Below, in pieces: positions 26,378 to 35,222 of a stretch of DNA of 64,000 bases. The stretch is from Pseudomonas indica NBRC 103045. GTDB lineage: Bacteria > Pseudomonadota > Gammaproteobacteria > Pseudomonadales > Pseudomonadaceae. A program made the position numbers and the translations under genes. Position 1 is the first letter of the stretch; each line of letters begins with the position of its first letter. Location of the stretch: NCBI RefSeq assembly GCF_002091635.1, contig NZ_BDAC01000001.1:62001-126000 (forward strand), in the 5' to 3' direction. The notes beneath the pieces were generated by a model. It worked only from the letters and a program-made list of their open reading frames with translations, was not told where the DNA came from and did no database searches.

Positions 26378-28118
26378 ACCAGTCCATCCCCTCTTTGACG
26401 ACCAAGATGTCTTCCATGATCAGGTAGCGAAGGTCGGAACCGTAGAACATGTTCAGGGCGTCGGTGGGGGAGCAGATCATCGGCTCGCCACGGCGGTTCA
26501 GCGAGGTGTTCAGCGACACGCCGTTGCCCGTGAGGTTCTCCAGCTCCTTCATCATGTCGTAGTAACGCGGGTTGTATTCGCGCTTGAGCACCTGGGCACG
26601 TGAGGTGCCGTCCTCATGCACGACTTCCGGCACGCGGGTCTTCCACTCTTCATGCACTTCGAAGGTGAAGGTCATGAACGGCGACGGGTGATCGACCTTG
26701 AGCATCTGCGGGCCGACGGTGTCCAGCATCGACGGGCAGAAGGGTCTCCAGCGCTCGCGGAACTTGATCTGCTCGTTAATCCGGTCGGCCACCCCGGGCA
26801 CGCTCGGGCAACCGATGATGGAGCGGCCGCCGAGGGCGCGCGGGCCGAACTCCATGCGTCCCTGGAACCAGGCTACCGGGTTGCCATCGACCATGATCCG
26901 CGCGATGCGCTGCGGCATGTTGTCGATCTTCTTCCACACCGGTTTGTTCGGATGGCGGGCGCAGGCGGCAATGACGTCCTCGTTGCTGTAGGACGGGCCG
27001 AGGTAGACGTGCTCCATTTTCTCCACCGGCACACCGCGCTGATGCGAGACATACGCCGCCGCGCCGACCGAAGTGCCGGCGTCGCCGGAGGCGGGCTGGA
27101 CGAACAGTTCCTTCACTTCCGGGCGGGCGATGATCTTCTGGTTCAACTTGACGTTGAGCGCACAGCCGCCGGCGAAGGCGATGCGGCCGGTTTCCCGGAT
27201 GATGTCGCCCAGGTAGTAGTCCATCATCTCCAGCGCCAGCTTTTCGAACAGCGCCTGCATGCTGGCGGCGTAGTGGATGTAGGGGTCATCGGCGATGTCG
27301 CCTTCGCGCTTGGGCCCCAGCCACTCGATCAGCTTGGGCGAGAAATAGTAGCCCTTGCCCTTTTCCTTGTAGCGGCGGAAGCCGATGACGTTGGCGTAAT
27401 CGGTGTTGATGATCAGCTCGCCGTTCTCGAATGTCGCCAGGCGGGAAAAATCGTACTTGGCCGCGTCGCCGTAGGGCGCCATGCCCATCACCTTGAATTC
27501 GCCGTCGAGCATCTCAAAGCCGAGGTACTCGGTGATCGCGCCGTACAGGCCGCCGAGGGAGTCCGGGTCGTAGAATTCCTTGATCTTGTGAATCCTGCCG
27601 TTCTCGCCCCAGCCGAAGAAGGTGGTGGCGTACTCGCCCTTGCCGTCGATGCCCATGATCGCGGTCTTTTCGGTGAAGCCGGAGCAATGATAGGCGCTGG
27701 AAGCGTGGGCCAGGTGGTGCTCGACCGGCTGGATCTTGATCTTCTTCAGATCGAAACCAAGCTGCTGCAGGCACCACTGGATGCGTTTCTTGTAGCGGTA
27801 ATAGCGGCGGTTGCCCATGAGGATCGCGTCGAGGGCGCGGTCCGGGGCATACCAGTAGCGCTTGGCGTAATGCCAGCGCGCTTTCTCGAAGATGCTGATG
27901 GGTGCGAAGGGAATCGCCACCACGTCGACATCGGACGGCTTGATACCGGCCTGCTCAAGGCAGAACTTGGCCGATTCGTAGGGCATGCGGTTCTTCGCGT
28001 GCTTGTCGCGCACGAAGCGCTCTTCTTCGGCGGCGGCGATCAGCTTGCCGTCGATGTACAGGGCGGCGGAAGGATCATGGCTCAGCGCGCCGGAAAGGCC
28101 GAGAATCGTCAATGCCAC
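26361..28118 (-). CDS. carbamoyltransferase (NodU/TobZ family), LPS core modification
   Basis: A 585-residue O-carbamoyltransferase. The N-terminal Kae1-like domain begins ILGLSGALSHDPSAALYIDGKL and carries EHHLAHASSAYHCSGF, the metal-binding His pair of NodU/TobZ/HypF-type enzymes. The C-terminal YrdC-like part includes FQGRMEFGPRALGGRSII and LNTSLNRRGEPMICSPTDA. These enzymes move a carbamoyl group from carbamoyl phosphate via carbamoyl-AMP to a hydroxyl. P. aeruginosa core carries a 7-O-carbamoyl heptose, so heptose II is the likely acceptor (PAO1 PA5005, I believe called wapO). It starts with GTG at 28116-28118, 12 bases after the double-kinase gene, and overlaps wapH by 17 bases. Confidence 0.92.
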   Translation of the reverse strand: MALTILGLSGALSHDPSAALYIDGKLIAAAEEERFVRDKHAKNRMPYESAKFCLEQAGIKPSDVDVVAIPFAPISIFEKARWHYAKRYWYAPDRALDAILMGNRRYYRYKKRIQWCLQQLGFDLKKIKIQPVEHHLAHASSAYHCSGFTEKTAIMGIDGKGEYATTFFGWGENGRIHKIKEFYDPDSLGGLYGAITEYLGFEMLDGEFKVMGMAPYGDAAKYDFSRLATFENGELIINTDYANVIGFRRYKEKGKGYYFSPKLIEWLGPKREGDIADDPYIHYAASMQALFEKLALEMMDYYLGDIIRETGRIAFAGGCALNVKLNQKIIARPEVKELFVQPASGDAGTSVGAAAYVSHQRGVPVEKMEHVYLGPSYSNEDVIAACARHPNKPVWKKIDNMPQRIARIMVDGNPVAWFQGRMEFGPRALGGRSIIGCPSVPGVADRINEQIKFRERWRPFCPSMLDTVGPQMLKVDHPSPFMTFTFEVHEEWKTRVPEVVHEDGTSRAQVLKREYNPRYYDMMKELENLTGNGVSLNTSLNRRGEPMICSPTDALNMFYGSDLRYLIMEDILVVKEGMDWYDSVS

Positions 28119-28130
28119 AGGTAAAGCCTC

Positions 28131-29585
28131 TTAGTCTTCGGTGCGGGCGTCGGGCGCCTGCGGTAAACGTTGGTCCAGCAACCGGTACAGCGCCGAGTCG
28201 GCCGGCCAGTTGCGCAGAAAACGGGCGCGGTCCCTGGCATAGGCACGGGCGAAACGTGCCGGACTGCGATGCTGCCGCACGGCGTCGAGATCGATCAGCA
28301 GCCAGCGACCGTTGTCCCAGAACAGGTTGTGCCCCTTCAAATCGCCGTGGCTGATGCGTTCGCGCAGCAAGGCGGTGAACAGGCGATCCAGCGCCAACAG
28401 CTCTTCTTCCGGCGGCGAACCGGCCAGGTACGGCTGAAAACGCGCGATTATATCTTGCCCGGCGGCATATTCGGTAATCAGCCAGGCGCGGCCGCGCAAC
28501 CAGCACCAGCGATTCTCGATCACCGCCAAGGGTTTCGGCGTGGAAATGCCGAGAAAATCCAGGCGGTTGCCCTCAACCCAACTGTGCCAGGCACGGCTCG
28601 GACGCCAGAAGCGCTTCAGCCAATGGCCGAATCCCTTGATGTTGTAGCGCTTGATGACCAGCTTCCGGCCATCCCGTTCCGCACCGGCCACCGTGGCGGT
28701 GCCGCCGTTCTTGTAGAGAGACCCCTGGGCGATCGCCGCATCGGGGTCATCCAGCAGGGGGGCCAGCGTCGCCGCGGCGTCGCGCCGGATCACACGCAGG
28801 CCGAACGCACCGATCCTGGCACTGAACAGGCTGCAATCGCGGGCGATCTTGCCCAGATAATCGCGCAGGCGCCAACGCCGCACCTTGGCCACTTCCTTGA
28901 GCAACGCCTCCAGCGGCAGGGCATGTTCGCCATTGGCGAGCAGGTAGTAGACCAGCAGCTCCTCGGTGAAGGGCTCCAGGCCGGCCGGCAACTGGGCGAA
29001 GAACACACCCAGGTTTTCCAGCACTCGTGCCCGCGACAACGGCTGGCCGGGGGTTTCCGCCTGCACCGCGCCACCATCGATCAGATACAGCTGGCCGTCG
29101 TGACGCAGCAGGTTGTCCAGATGCAAATCAGCCTGCCAGAGCCCCTTGGCATGCAGACCGGCGATGGCCGCCAGGGCTTCGCCGAGTACCACTGTCTGGG
29201 CCTCGGACAACGGCGGCTCACCCTCTACCGCGCGCCAGGCATCCCACAGGCTTTCGGCGCCTTCGAGGTAATCGAACAACAGCCAGCCGCCCTCGCCTTC
29301 GGTCAGGCCGTCGACCAGCAGCAGCGGCGTGGTCAGTTGCTGCTCGGCCAGCAGGCGCGCGCCGTTCAGCTCGCGCTGAAAGTGGCGCGCTGCCCGGTCA
29401 CCGACCAGCAGCTTGGCCAGCACCGTTCTCCCGCGCCACTCCCCGACACCGACATAGCGCTGGCCCGGCAGGACCCGCAGCAATCGCTCCATGCTCAAGG
29501 TCGCCGTCCCGGCGGCATCGGCAAGTTCGACGGCGAACGGTAGTGCCGGTGCCCGCCCGGCGCGGGACAGTTCGTGCAGTTTCAT
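28131..29585 (-). CDS. double kinase-domain protein of LPS core locus
   Basis: A 484-residue cytoplasmic protein made of two kinase-fold domains in tandem. Domain 1 has WQADLHLDNLLRHDGQLYLIDGGAV (split about residues 150-175), and domain 2 has ISHGDLKGHNLFWDNGRWLLIDLDAV (about 413-438). Both keep the catalytic Asp, the metal-binding Asn and the DFG-equivalent Asp, and each has its own lysine strand (TVLAKLLVGD and KLVIKRYNIKG). It therefore looks like a fused pair of active WaaP-type sugar kinases. It corresponds in position to PAO1 PA5006. The ATG overlaps the wapQ TGA (ATGA), and it is followed 12 bases later by the carbamoyltransferase. Likely substrate is core heptose or an intermediate; not shown. 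Confidence 0.85.
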   Translation of the reverse strand: MKLHELSRAGRAPALPFAVELADAAGTATLSMERLLRVLPGQRYVGVGEWRGRTVLAKLLVGDRAARHFQRELNGARLLAEQQLTTPLLLVDGLTEGEGGWLLFDYLEGAESLWDAWRAVEGEPPLSEAQTVVLGEALAAIAGLHAKGLWQADLHLDNLLRHDGQLYLIDGGAVQAETPGQPLSRARVLENLGVFFAQLPAGLEPFTEELLVYYLLANGEHALPLEALLKEVAKVRRWRLRDYLGKIARDCSLFSARIGAFGLRVIRRDAAATLAPLLDDPDAAIAQGSLYKNGGTATVAGAERDGRKLVIKRYNIKGFGHWLKRFWRPSRAWHSWVEGNRLDFLGISTPKPLAVIENRWCWLRGRAWLITEYAAGQDIIARFQPYLAGSPPEEELLALDRLFTALLRERISHGDLKGHNLFWDNGRWLLIDLDAVRQHRSPARFARAYARDRARFLRNWPADSALYRLLDQRLPQAPDARTED

Positions 29586-30334
29586 CGACGCGCCTCCTTC
29601 TGCCGCTGTCGCTTCGACAAACGCTGGCTCCAGCCCTCAACGGCCTGCCGATCCGGCAGATAGGCCGTCAGGAACTCCCGCACATCCGCTTCGCTCCAGG
29701 CATTCGAACGGCGCACCAGCGGCTCCAGATCCTTGACCCGGTCACGCTGGCCGAACAGGACCGGCCGGGTCTTTTCCAGGTCGATCAGGCAGGCATCGAA
29801 AGCGCCGTCATGCTCGCGCAGGAAAATATGCTTGGGGTAGAAACAGCCGTGCATCTGCCCGGCTTCGTGCAAGCGCTTGGCCAGACCTCCGCAGGCATGC
29901 AGGATCGCCACGCGCCGTTCCGCGTCAAGGGTAGGCCAGGTGGAGAGCCAGCTATCCAGATCACGCCAGTCGTCGAGCGCACGGGTCAGAAGGATCGCCC
30001 GCTGCTCGCCGGGCATCCGGCGCATGCCGAAGAATGCGGCCTGCAAGGCGGGGATGCCCAGCTCCCGGTACCGCCGGATATTGCGGAACTCGCGGGCGAA
30101 GGTCGGCTCGCCGAAGGGATGCGCCAGGCTTCGGGTGAGATGGTTGCTCTGCCGCTTGAGGTAGTATGCGGCACCGTCGAGTTCCAGGCGGAACACGCTG
30201 CTCCAGCCGCCGCGCTCGGTATTCGGCGTATCCACCGCCTCCAGCCGCAACTGCCAGAGGGCATCGAAATCGTCCAGACCATTGGCTCGCAGCCGCGCGC
30301 GATCTTCCTCGGCGATGAAATCCTCGTTCTTCAT
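29582..30334 (-). CDS. wapQ: InaA/WapQ kinase-fold protein of LPS core locus
   Basis: A 250-residue member of the InaA/WapQ kinase-like family. It starts MKNEDFIAEEDRARLRANGL, has a lysine strand in AAYYLKRQSNHLTRS, the loop MHGCFYPKHIFLRE (about residues 161-174) and the metal segment CLIDLEKTR. Where active WaaP reads HRDCYICHF, this protein reads HGCFYPKHI, so the catalytic Asp is not in its usual place. In P. aeruginosa WapQ is considered a probable core kinase. It overlaps both neighbours by ATGA (wapP upstream, the double-kinase gene downstream), so expression is coupled. Confidence 0.85.
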   Translation of the reverse strand: MKNEDFIAEEDRARLRANGLDDFDALWQLRLEAVDTPNTERGGWSSVFRLELDGAAYYLKRQSNHLTRSLAHPFGEPTFAREFRNIRRYRELGIPALQAAFFGMRRMPGEQRAILLTRALDDWRDLDSWLSTWPTLDAERRVAILHACGGLAKRLHEAGQMHGCFYPKHIFLREHDGAFDACLIDLEKTRPVLFGQRDRVKDLEPLVRRSNAWSEADVREFLTAYLPDRQAVEGWSQRLSKRQRQKEARR

Positions 30335-31065
30335 TCCCGCCCCTCGAAAAAAGCCAGGATGCGCGCGATGCGGCGCTTGTCGCAGATGCCCAGGCGCTCG
30401 CGGCCACGGTATTGCAAGTAGAAACGCAGGCGCTGGGTCCGCGATAGCTGGTACTTGGCGACTTTATCCAGGCAGGCGAGGTCCTTGATGACCCGGTGGC
30501 GCAGCAGCGGCCCCCGCCAGAAGGCTCCGGTCGGGCAGTCAATGAGAAACAGCTCTCCCTCTCCGTTGACCAGCAGGTTGCGCCACTTCAGATCGTTGTG
30601 GGCGAAATGGTGGTCATGCAACGTCCGGGTGGCCCGCGCCAGTTGCCGACTGATGCCATCGACCCAGCGGGGGTCGTCCAGACGCGGATCGCGCCGCTTG
30701 GCGAGCAGTGCGAGGTCTTCGGTACCGCTTAGCTCGCGGGTGATCAGCGCCCCTCGCACGAAAGCACCCAGCTTCCGCTCCAAGCCCCAGGCAACGATCG
30801 GGGCGGTAGGCACGCCCCATTTGCGGAAATACTGCAGGTTCTGCCACTCGGCTTTCACCCGCGGACGGCCGAGATAGCGGCGCAACCCCTTGCCGGCGCC
30901 CCAGTAACGCTTGACGTAATAGCGCACACCATCACGCTCGATGCGGATCACTTCCGAGAGGGGGTCCTTGGTCAGCCGCTCCCCCGTTAGGGCGAACACC
31001 GCGTCGAGACTGCCGAAATCCTTGGCCAGCCCGGCATAGGCCGGGTCGAGTTTCCAACCCGCCAT
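30331..31065 (-). CDS. wapP: LPS core heptose kinase-like protein WapP
   Basis: A 244-residue kinase-fold protein of the WaaP/RIO-like group. It has the lysine strand VRYYVKRYWGAGKG, an intact loop AHNDLKWRNLLVNGEG (about residues 157-172) and LFLIDCPTGAFWRG, so catalytic Asp, Asn and metal Asp are all present. It is expected to phosphorylate inner-core heptose (HepII in P. aeruginosa). A TTG precedes the chosen ATG, but the ATG at 31063-31065 shares one base with the waaP TGA (TGATG), the classic coupling arrangement. Its stop overlaps the wapQ start. Symbol follows the waaG-waaP-wapP-wapQ gene order. Confidence 0.88.
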   Translation of the reverse strand: MAGWKLDPAYAGLAKDFGSLDAVFALTGERLTKDPLSEVIRIERDGVRYYVKRYWGAGKGLRRYLGRPRVKAEWQNLQYFRKWGVPTAPIVAWGLERKLGAFVRGALITRELSGTEDLALLAKRRDPRLDDPRWVDGISRQLARATRTLHDHHFAHNDLKWRNLLVNGEGELFLIDCPTGAFWRGPLLRHRVIKDLACLDKVAKYQLSRTQRLRFYLQYRGRERLGICDKRRIARILAFFEGRE

Positions 31066-31871
31066 CAAAGCGCATCCCCGTAGCGTTGCTTGCGTGCATA
31101 CAGCTTGGCGGCCTTGCGCTCCAGCCGTGCCAGCAAGGGAGATTCTTCGGCGAGAATCTGCCGCAGCGGGCGCTGGAAGTAGCCGGCCAGGAAACGCAGC
31201 TTGTCGCGGCGGGTCAGGCCGATCTCCAGCGCCGAGTAGTACAGCGCGGCCAGGTCCTTGTCGCGCCAGCGACGCGGCGTGGCGATACGGGTCTGGGCGC
31301 GGTGCAGGTCGATCACGGAAATCCGGAAGTCATCGGCACGCACCGGTTTGTCGGTGTGCAGCAGGAAATGGCAGATATAGCAGTCGCGATGGTTCACTCC
31401 GGCGCGGTGCATGGTGCCGACCATCCGCGCCATCTCGGCGATCAGCGCCCACTTCAGACGCGGCTCCGGCGGACGGCTCGGCCAGTCGCGGCAGTAATCT
31501 TCCAGGCTGATGGTCGGCGCCAGCTCTTCGGTGACGATGAACGAATGCTGCGCGGCGGGGTTGCTACCGCGCTCGCCATAAGCCACCGCCGTCATGGTCG
31601 GCACACCGATCTGCTCCAGCCGCCGGATCGCCGCCCACTCCTGGCCGGCCCCGAGCACGGGCAGCTTGGCGCTGAGCAGGTTCTTGGCGATCTCGCCCCA
31701 GCCGATACCACGGTGAATCTTGACGAAATAGCCGCGCCCGGCGACTTCGGTGCGCAGGGTCCGGCGGCCTTCCAGCTCGCGATAAACCTGCCCCTCGAGG
31801 CGTTCCACTTCGACGAAGGGGTCGCACCCGGCCCAGAGGCTCTTGAACGGCTCGTCCAGCATCAACTTCAT
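31065..31871 (-). CDS. waaP: LPS core heptose I kinase WaaP
   Basis: WaaP phosphorylates O-4 of heptose I in the inner core; in P. aeruginosa it is needed for LPS export and viability. Length is 268 residues as expected. The kinase loop is NHRDCYICHFLLHTD (about residues 161-175), whose Asp is the known catalytic residue, followed by ISVIDLHRAQTR as metal site. The lysine strand is GYFVKIHRGIGWGE. The frame is open upstream inside waaG, but the ATG at 31869-31871 overlaps the waaG stop (ATGA) and gives MKLMLDEPFKSLWAG. Its stop overlaps the wapP start by one base. Confidence 0.96.
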   Translation of the reverse strand: MKLMLDEPFKSLWAGCDPFVEVERLEGQVYRELEGRRTLRTEVAGRGYFVKIHRGIGWGEIAKNLLSAKLPVLGAGQEWAAIRRLEQIGVPTMTAVAYGERGSNPAAQHSFIVTEELAPTISLEDYCRDWPSRPPEPRLKWALIAEMARMVGTMHRAGVNHRDCYICHFLLHTDKPVRADDFRISVIDLHRAQTRIATPRRWRDKDLAALYYSALEIGLTRRDKLRFLAGYFQRPLRQILAEESPLLARLERKAAKLYARKQRYGDAL

Positions 31872-32989
31872 GGGCGTTCCGCCAGAATCACGTCGGCCGC
31901 TCGCTGCGGCATGCTGTAGAGGTCGGCCTCGTCGGCATAGGCTAGGCCGTTGCGGTGCCAGAATGCCCGCTGGCGCTCGTCGGCCAGCATGTCGGCGAGC
32001 ATGCGGTTGAGGCGCTCCTGCTCGAACGGGCTTGGCACCACCCGGCCGCAATCGGCCTCGGCAATGTAGTGCGCATAACCGCAGACATCGGTGACCAGCA
32101 CCGGCAGGCCGGCGACCAGCGCCTCCAGCAGCACGGTGCCGGTGTTCTCGTTGTAGGCCGGATGAATCAGCAGATCGGCGCCGAGTAGGAAGCGTGGGAT
32201 ATCGCTGCGTCCCTTGAGGATGCGCACCAGCTCGGAAATCCCCAGCGCCTTGACCTGCAGCTGGAAGGGCTTGGGATCGTCCTGGCCGATGACGATCAGG
32301 CGGGTACGCTTCTTCAACTCGCGCGGCAGGGAAGCGACTGCTTTCAGCGTGCGATCCAGGCCCTTGGTCTTGAAGCCGGAACCGATCTGCACCAGCAGGA
32401 GCTGGTCGTCGCCCAGTTCGAACTCACGGCGGAACTCGGCACGGATTTCCGCCGCATTCGGCGGCGCCCGGCGATCCTGGGCAATGCCCGGCGGCAGCAG
32501 GTGAAAGCGCTGCCGGGGCGTGTGGTAGTGCTTGACGAACAGCGGCTGCTGCACCTCGGAGATCATCAGGATTTCGGTCCCGGCCTCCGGCGCGAACACG
32601 GCCCGCTCGTAGTCGGCGAAATGCTTGTAGCGCCCCCACTTGCGATACAGCGGATTGCGCAGGGTCTGCGCCTTTTCCTCAAAACAGGGGTCGGCGGCGT
32701 AGTAGACGTCCAGCCCCGGCATCTTGTTGAAGCCGATCACCCGATCCACCGGCCGCTCCGCCAGGTCGGCCTGCACCCAGGCGGTAAATTTCTCGTTGCG
32801 CCGGTGGTTGAACAGCGCCTTTACCGGCGCCACCAGCACCTCGAAACCGTCCGGAATGTCGCCTTCCCAGATCATGGTGTAGACGCGGATGGCGTGGCCG
32901 CGCCGCTGGCACTCCAGCGCGATGCGCATGAAATCGCGCTGCAGGCCACCGAACGGAAAGTACTTATAAAGGATGAAAGCTAATTGCAT
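31868..32989 (-). CDS. waaG: LPS core glycosyltransferase WaaG
   Basis: A 373-residue GT4 transferase that adds the first outer-core hexose to heptose II (galactosamine in P. aeruginosa, glucose in E. coli). The N-terminus MQLAFILYKYFPFGGLQRD is diagnostic for WaaG. The donor site is DLLIHPAYNENTGTVLLEALVAGLPVLVTDVCGYAHYI (split about residues 272-308), with the EX7E motif replaced around NENTGTVLLEA as usual in this family. The gap of about 105 bases to waaC upstream is the largest within this run and could contain an internal promoter. The ribosome site before the ATG (32987-32989) is weak. Confidence 0.95.
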   Translation of the reverse strand: MQLAFILYKYFPFGGLQRDFMRIALECQRRGHAIRVYTMIWEGDIPDGFEVLVAPVKALFNHRRNEKFTAWVQADLAERPVDRVIGFNKMPGLDVYYAADPCFEEKAQTLRNPLYRKWGRYKHFADYERAVFAPEAGTEILMISEVQQPLFVKHYHTPRQRFHLLPPGIAQDRRAPPNAAEIRAEFRREFELGDDQLLLVQIGSGFKTKGLDRTLKAVASLPRELKKRTRLIVIGQDDPKPFQLQVKALGISELVRILKGRSDIPRFLLGADLLIHPAYNENTGTVLLEALVAGLPVLVTDVCGYAHYIAEADCGRVVPSPFEQERLNRMLADMLADERQRAFWHRNGLAYADEADLYSMPQRAADVILAERP

Positions 32990-33095
32990 GAGATCGCCCC
33001 GCTGCGCAGGTCCGTCGATTGGCGTCGCGCACGCCGCTGCCCATTCAAGGACATTTCAGCGAGCAACCTAGCAGCACTTGATAGCCCCTGCACCC

Positions 33096-34094
33096 TCACG
33101 GCGCCTCGCTCAGCAGCAAGGCTTCCAGCTCGGTGGCGACACGTTCCGCCGGCAGGTCATCGAAGCAGGGCTTGTGGCGATCGCCGCTACCGGCGTTCGG
33201 GCCACTGGCGCACAGATGAACCTGGGAACGGCCGTAGGCGCCCACCCGCTCGGGTCGGGTCGGGCCGTAGAGCGACAGCGTCGGTACGTCCAGCGCCGCT
33301 GCCAGATGACCGAGACCGGTATCCACCGCCACGCAGGCCCGCGCCCCAGCGATGACCTTGGCCACCCCGGCGAGGTTGAGGCGGGGCAACACGGCGGCCT
33401 TGTCCAGCCCGGCGACGATGCGCTCGGCGCGCGCCTTCTCGGTGTCGTTGCCCCAGGGCAGGCGGATCGCCCAGCCGAGTTCGCTCATGCGCTCGGCCAA
33501 CTGACGCCAGTTGGCCTCCGGCCAGTGTTTGCTCGGCCAGGTGGTGCCATGCAGGAACAGCAAATATGGCTGCGCCGACGGATCGGCCAGTTGCGTCCGG
33601 TCCAGGCCGTAATCGCCGATACCGTCCGGCAGCGGGTAGTCCAGCGCCTGGGCGAACAACTGACGCACCCGCTCCAGGGCATGCTGTTCGCGCGGCACGG
33701 GATAAGCTCGGTCATAGAAGCGGCAGGCCAGCGGCTCGCGGGCGGACTCGCGGTCGAGCCCGGCCACCGGGGCCTTGACGTAACGGGTCAGCCAGGCGCT
33801 TTTCAGCAGGCCCTGGGCATCGATCACCAGATCGTATTTCGCCTCGCGCAGGCGCTGCTTGAAGCGCCGCCACTCGCCGTTGCGCAGGGTTTGCCAGAGA
33901 TTCTTGCGCCAGCGGCGGATCGCCACCGGAATCACCCGCGCCACGGCCGGGTGCCAAGCGGGAATCTCGGCGAAGCCCTCCTCCACCACCCAGTCGAACT
34001 GGATGCCGGGGATCACTCGTGCAGCATCGGTCAGCGCCGGCAAGGTATGAATGACATCGCCCAGGGAGGACGTCTTGATCAGCAATACCCGCAC
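33096..34094 (-). CDS. waaC: LPS heptosyltransferase I WaaC
   Basis: WaaC (332 residues, GT9) transfers the first L-glycero-D-manno-heptose from ADP-heptose to Kdo. The N-terminus RVLLIKTSSLGDVIHTLPALTDA is diagnostic. The donor site has LLFLHGTTWPSKHWPEANW and the C-terminal CVAVDTGLGHLAAALDVPTLSLYGPTRP. It begins with GTG at 34092-34094 directly after the waaF TAA, with GAGG 8 bases upstream within the waaF end. It therefore depends on waaF transcription and probably translation. Confidence 0.95.
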   Translation of the reverse strand: MRVLLIKTSSLGDVIHTLPALTDAARVIPGIQFDWVVEEGFAEIPAWHPAVARVIPVAIRRWRKNLWQTLRNGEWRRFKQRLREAKYDLVIDAQGLLKSAWLTRYVKAPVAGLDRESAREPLACRFYDRAYPVPREQHALERVRQLFAQALDYPLPDGIGDYGLDRTQLADPSAQPYLLFLHGTTWPSKHWPEANWRQLAERMSELGWAIRLPWGNDTEKARAERIVAGLDKAAVLPRLNLAGVAKVIAGARACVAVDTGLGHLAAALDVPTLSLYGPTRPERVGAYGRSQVHLCASGPNAGSGDRHKPCFDDLPAERVATELEALLLSEAP

Positions 34095-35138
34095 TTACTC
34101 GACCTCGATGGGTTCGGCAGGGTCGCCCACCAGGCGGTCCAGCGCATCGATCACCGCCCGCGGCTTCAGCTCGCGCAGGCAGTTGTAGTGACCGAAGCGG
34201 CAGGTGCGATCGAAACAGGGGCTGCAATCCAGGCCCAGGCGGACGACTTCCACCTGCTCGGCCAGCGGCGGCGTGAACTGCGGCGACGTGGAGCCGTAGA
34301 CAGCTACCAGCGGGCGGTTCAGCGCGGCGGCCACGTGCATCAGGCCGGAATCGTTGGACACCACTGCCGAAGCGCAAGACATCAGGTCGATGGCCTCGGC
34401 GAGGGTGGTATCGCCGGCGAGGTTGCATGCCTCTTCGCGCAGACCGGGAATCAGCCGGGCACGGATTTCCTCGCCCACCGCCCGGTCGTTCTTCGAGCCG
34501 AACAGCCAGACCTGCCAGCCGGCACGGATCTTCACCTCGGCGACTTTGGCGTAGTGCTCCACTGGCCAGCGCTTCGCCTCGCCGAACTCGGCGCCCGGGC
34601 AGAGGGCCAGCACCGGACGGTCCAGGGACTGACCGAACGTGGCCAGCGCCGCGTCGCGGCTGGCCGGATCGATGCGCAGCGCCGGTCGCGGATACGGCTT
34701 GGGCAGCTCGGCGCCCGGCTCGTAGGCCAACGCCATGAAGCGCTCGATCATCAGCGGGTAGCGCGCCTTGTCCAGCTTGCGGATGTCGTTGAGCAGGCCG
34801 AAACGCATCTCGCCCCGCCAGCCGGTGCGCTTGGGAATGCCGGCGAAGAACGGCACCAGCGCAGACTTAAGCGAATTGGGCAGGAGGATCGCCTGATCGT
34901 AGCGGCCGCGCAGCGACTGGCCGAGCGAGCGACGGGTCGCCACGTCGAGCACGCCATGGCCGAGCGGGAAGCTCAGCGCCTCACGCACTTCGGGCATGCG
35001 TTCGAGGATCGGCCGGCTCCACTCGGGGGCGAGCACGTCGATCTCACAGTCGGGATGGCGCTGTTTCAGGCAGATGAACAGCGTCTGCGCCATCACCATG
35101 TCGCCGACCCAACTGGGACCGATGATTAGTATCTTCAT
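34095..35138 (-). CDS. waaF: LPS heptosyltransferase II WaaF
   Basis: WaaF (347 residues, GT9) adds the second heptose to heptose I. The start MKILIIGPSWVGDMVMAQ is typical. The donor-binding C-terminal half contains LALCPGAEFGEAKRWPVEHYA and CASAVVSNDSGLMHVAAALNRPLVAVYGSTSP. A CX2CXFXXXXCL-type segment (CSPCFDRTCRFGHYNC) near residue 310 is also usual for WaaF. An in-frame TTG lies five codons upstream, but the ATG at 35136-35138 gives the normal N-terminus; a good ribosome site is lacking for both. The upstream 85 bases are repeat DNA separating it from ilvE. Confidence 0.95.
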   Translation of the reverse strand: MKILIIGPSWVGDMVMAQTLFICLKQRHPDCEIDVLAPEWSRPILERMPEVREALSFPLGHGVLDVATRRSLGQSLRGRYDQAILLPNSLKSALVPFFAGIPKRTGWRGEMRFGLLNDIRKLDKARYPLMIERFMALAYEPGAELPKPYPRPALRIDPASRDAALATFGQSLDRPVLALCPGAEFGEAKRWPVEHYAKVAEVKIRAGWQVWLFGSKNDRAVGEEIRARLIPGLREEACNLAGDTTLAEAIDLMSCASAVVSNDSGLMHVAAALNRPLVAVYGSTSPQFTPPLAEQVEVVRLGLDCSPCFDRTCRFGHYNCLRELKPRAVIDALDRLVGDPAEPIEVE

Positions 35139-35140
35139 AA

Positions 35141-35222
35141 AAGGCAGCTTCAAGCGGCAAGCCTCAAGCTACAAGCTGCAAAAGCACCGGAGTACTTGCA
35201 GCTTGCGGCCGTGGCTTGCGGC
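35141..35222. repeat. intergenic AAGCTGC-family repeat between ilvE and waaF
   Basis: The space contains GCAGCTTCAAGCGGCAAGCC, CTCAAGCTACAAGCTGCAA and the inverted TTGCAGCTTGCGGCC and GGCTTGCGGCTTAC, which can pair into an imperfect hairpin around a short centre. The vocabulary matches the repeats at 11038-11135 and 48013-48108. It may end the ilvE transcript and precede waaF, whose leader it occupies. Confidence 0.65.

Noticed and set aside
32990..33095. small RNA or gene between waaG and waaC
   Set aside because: No ORF with a start signal and no strong stem with a T run; most likely a spacer or promoter.
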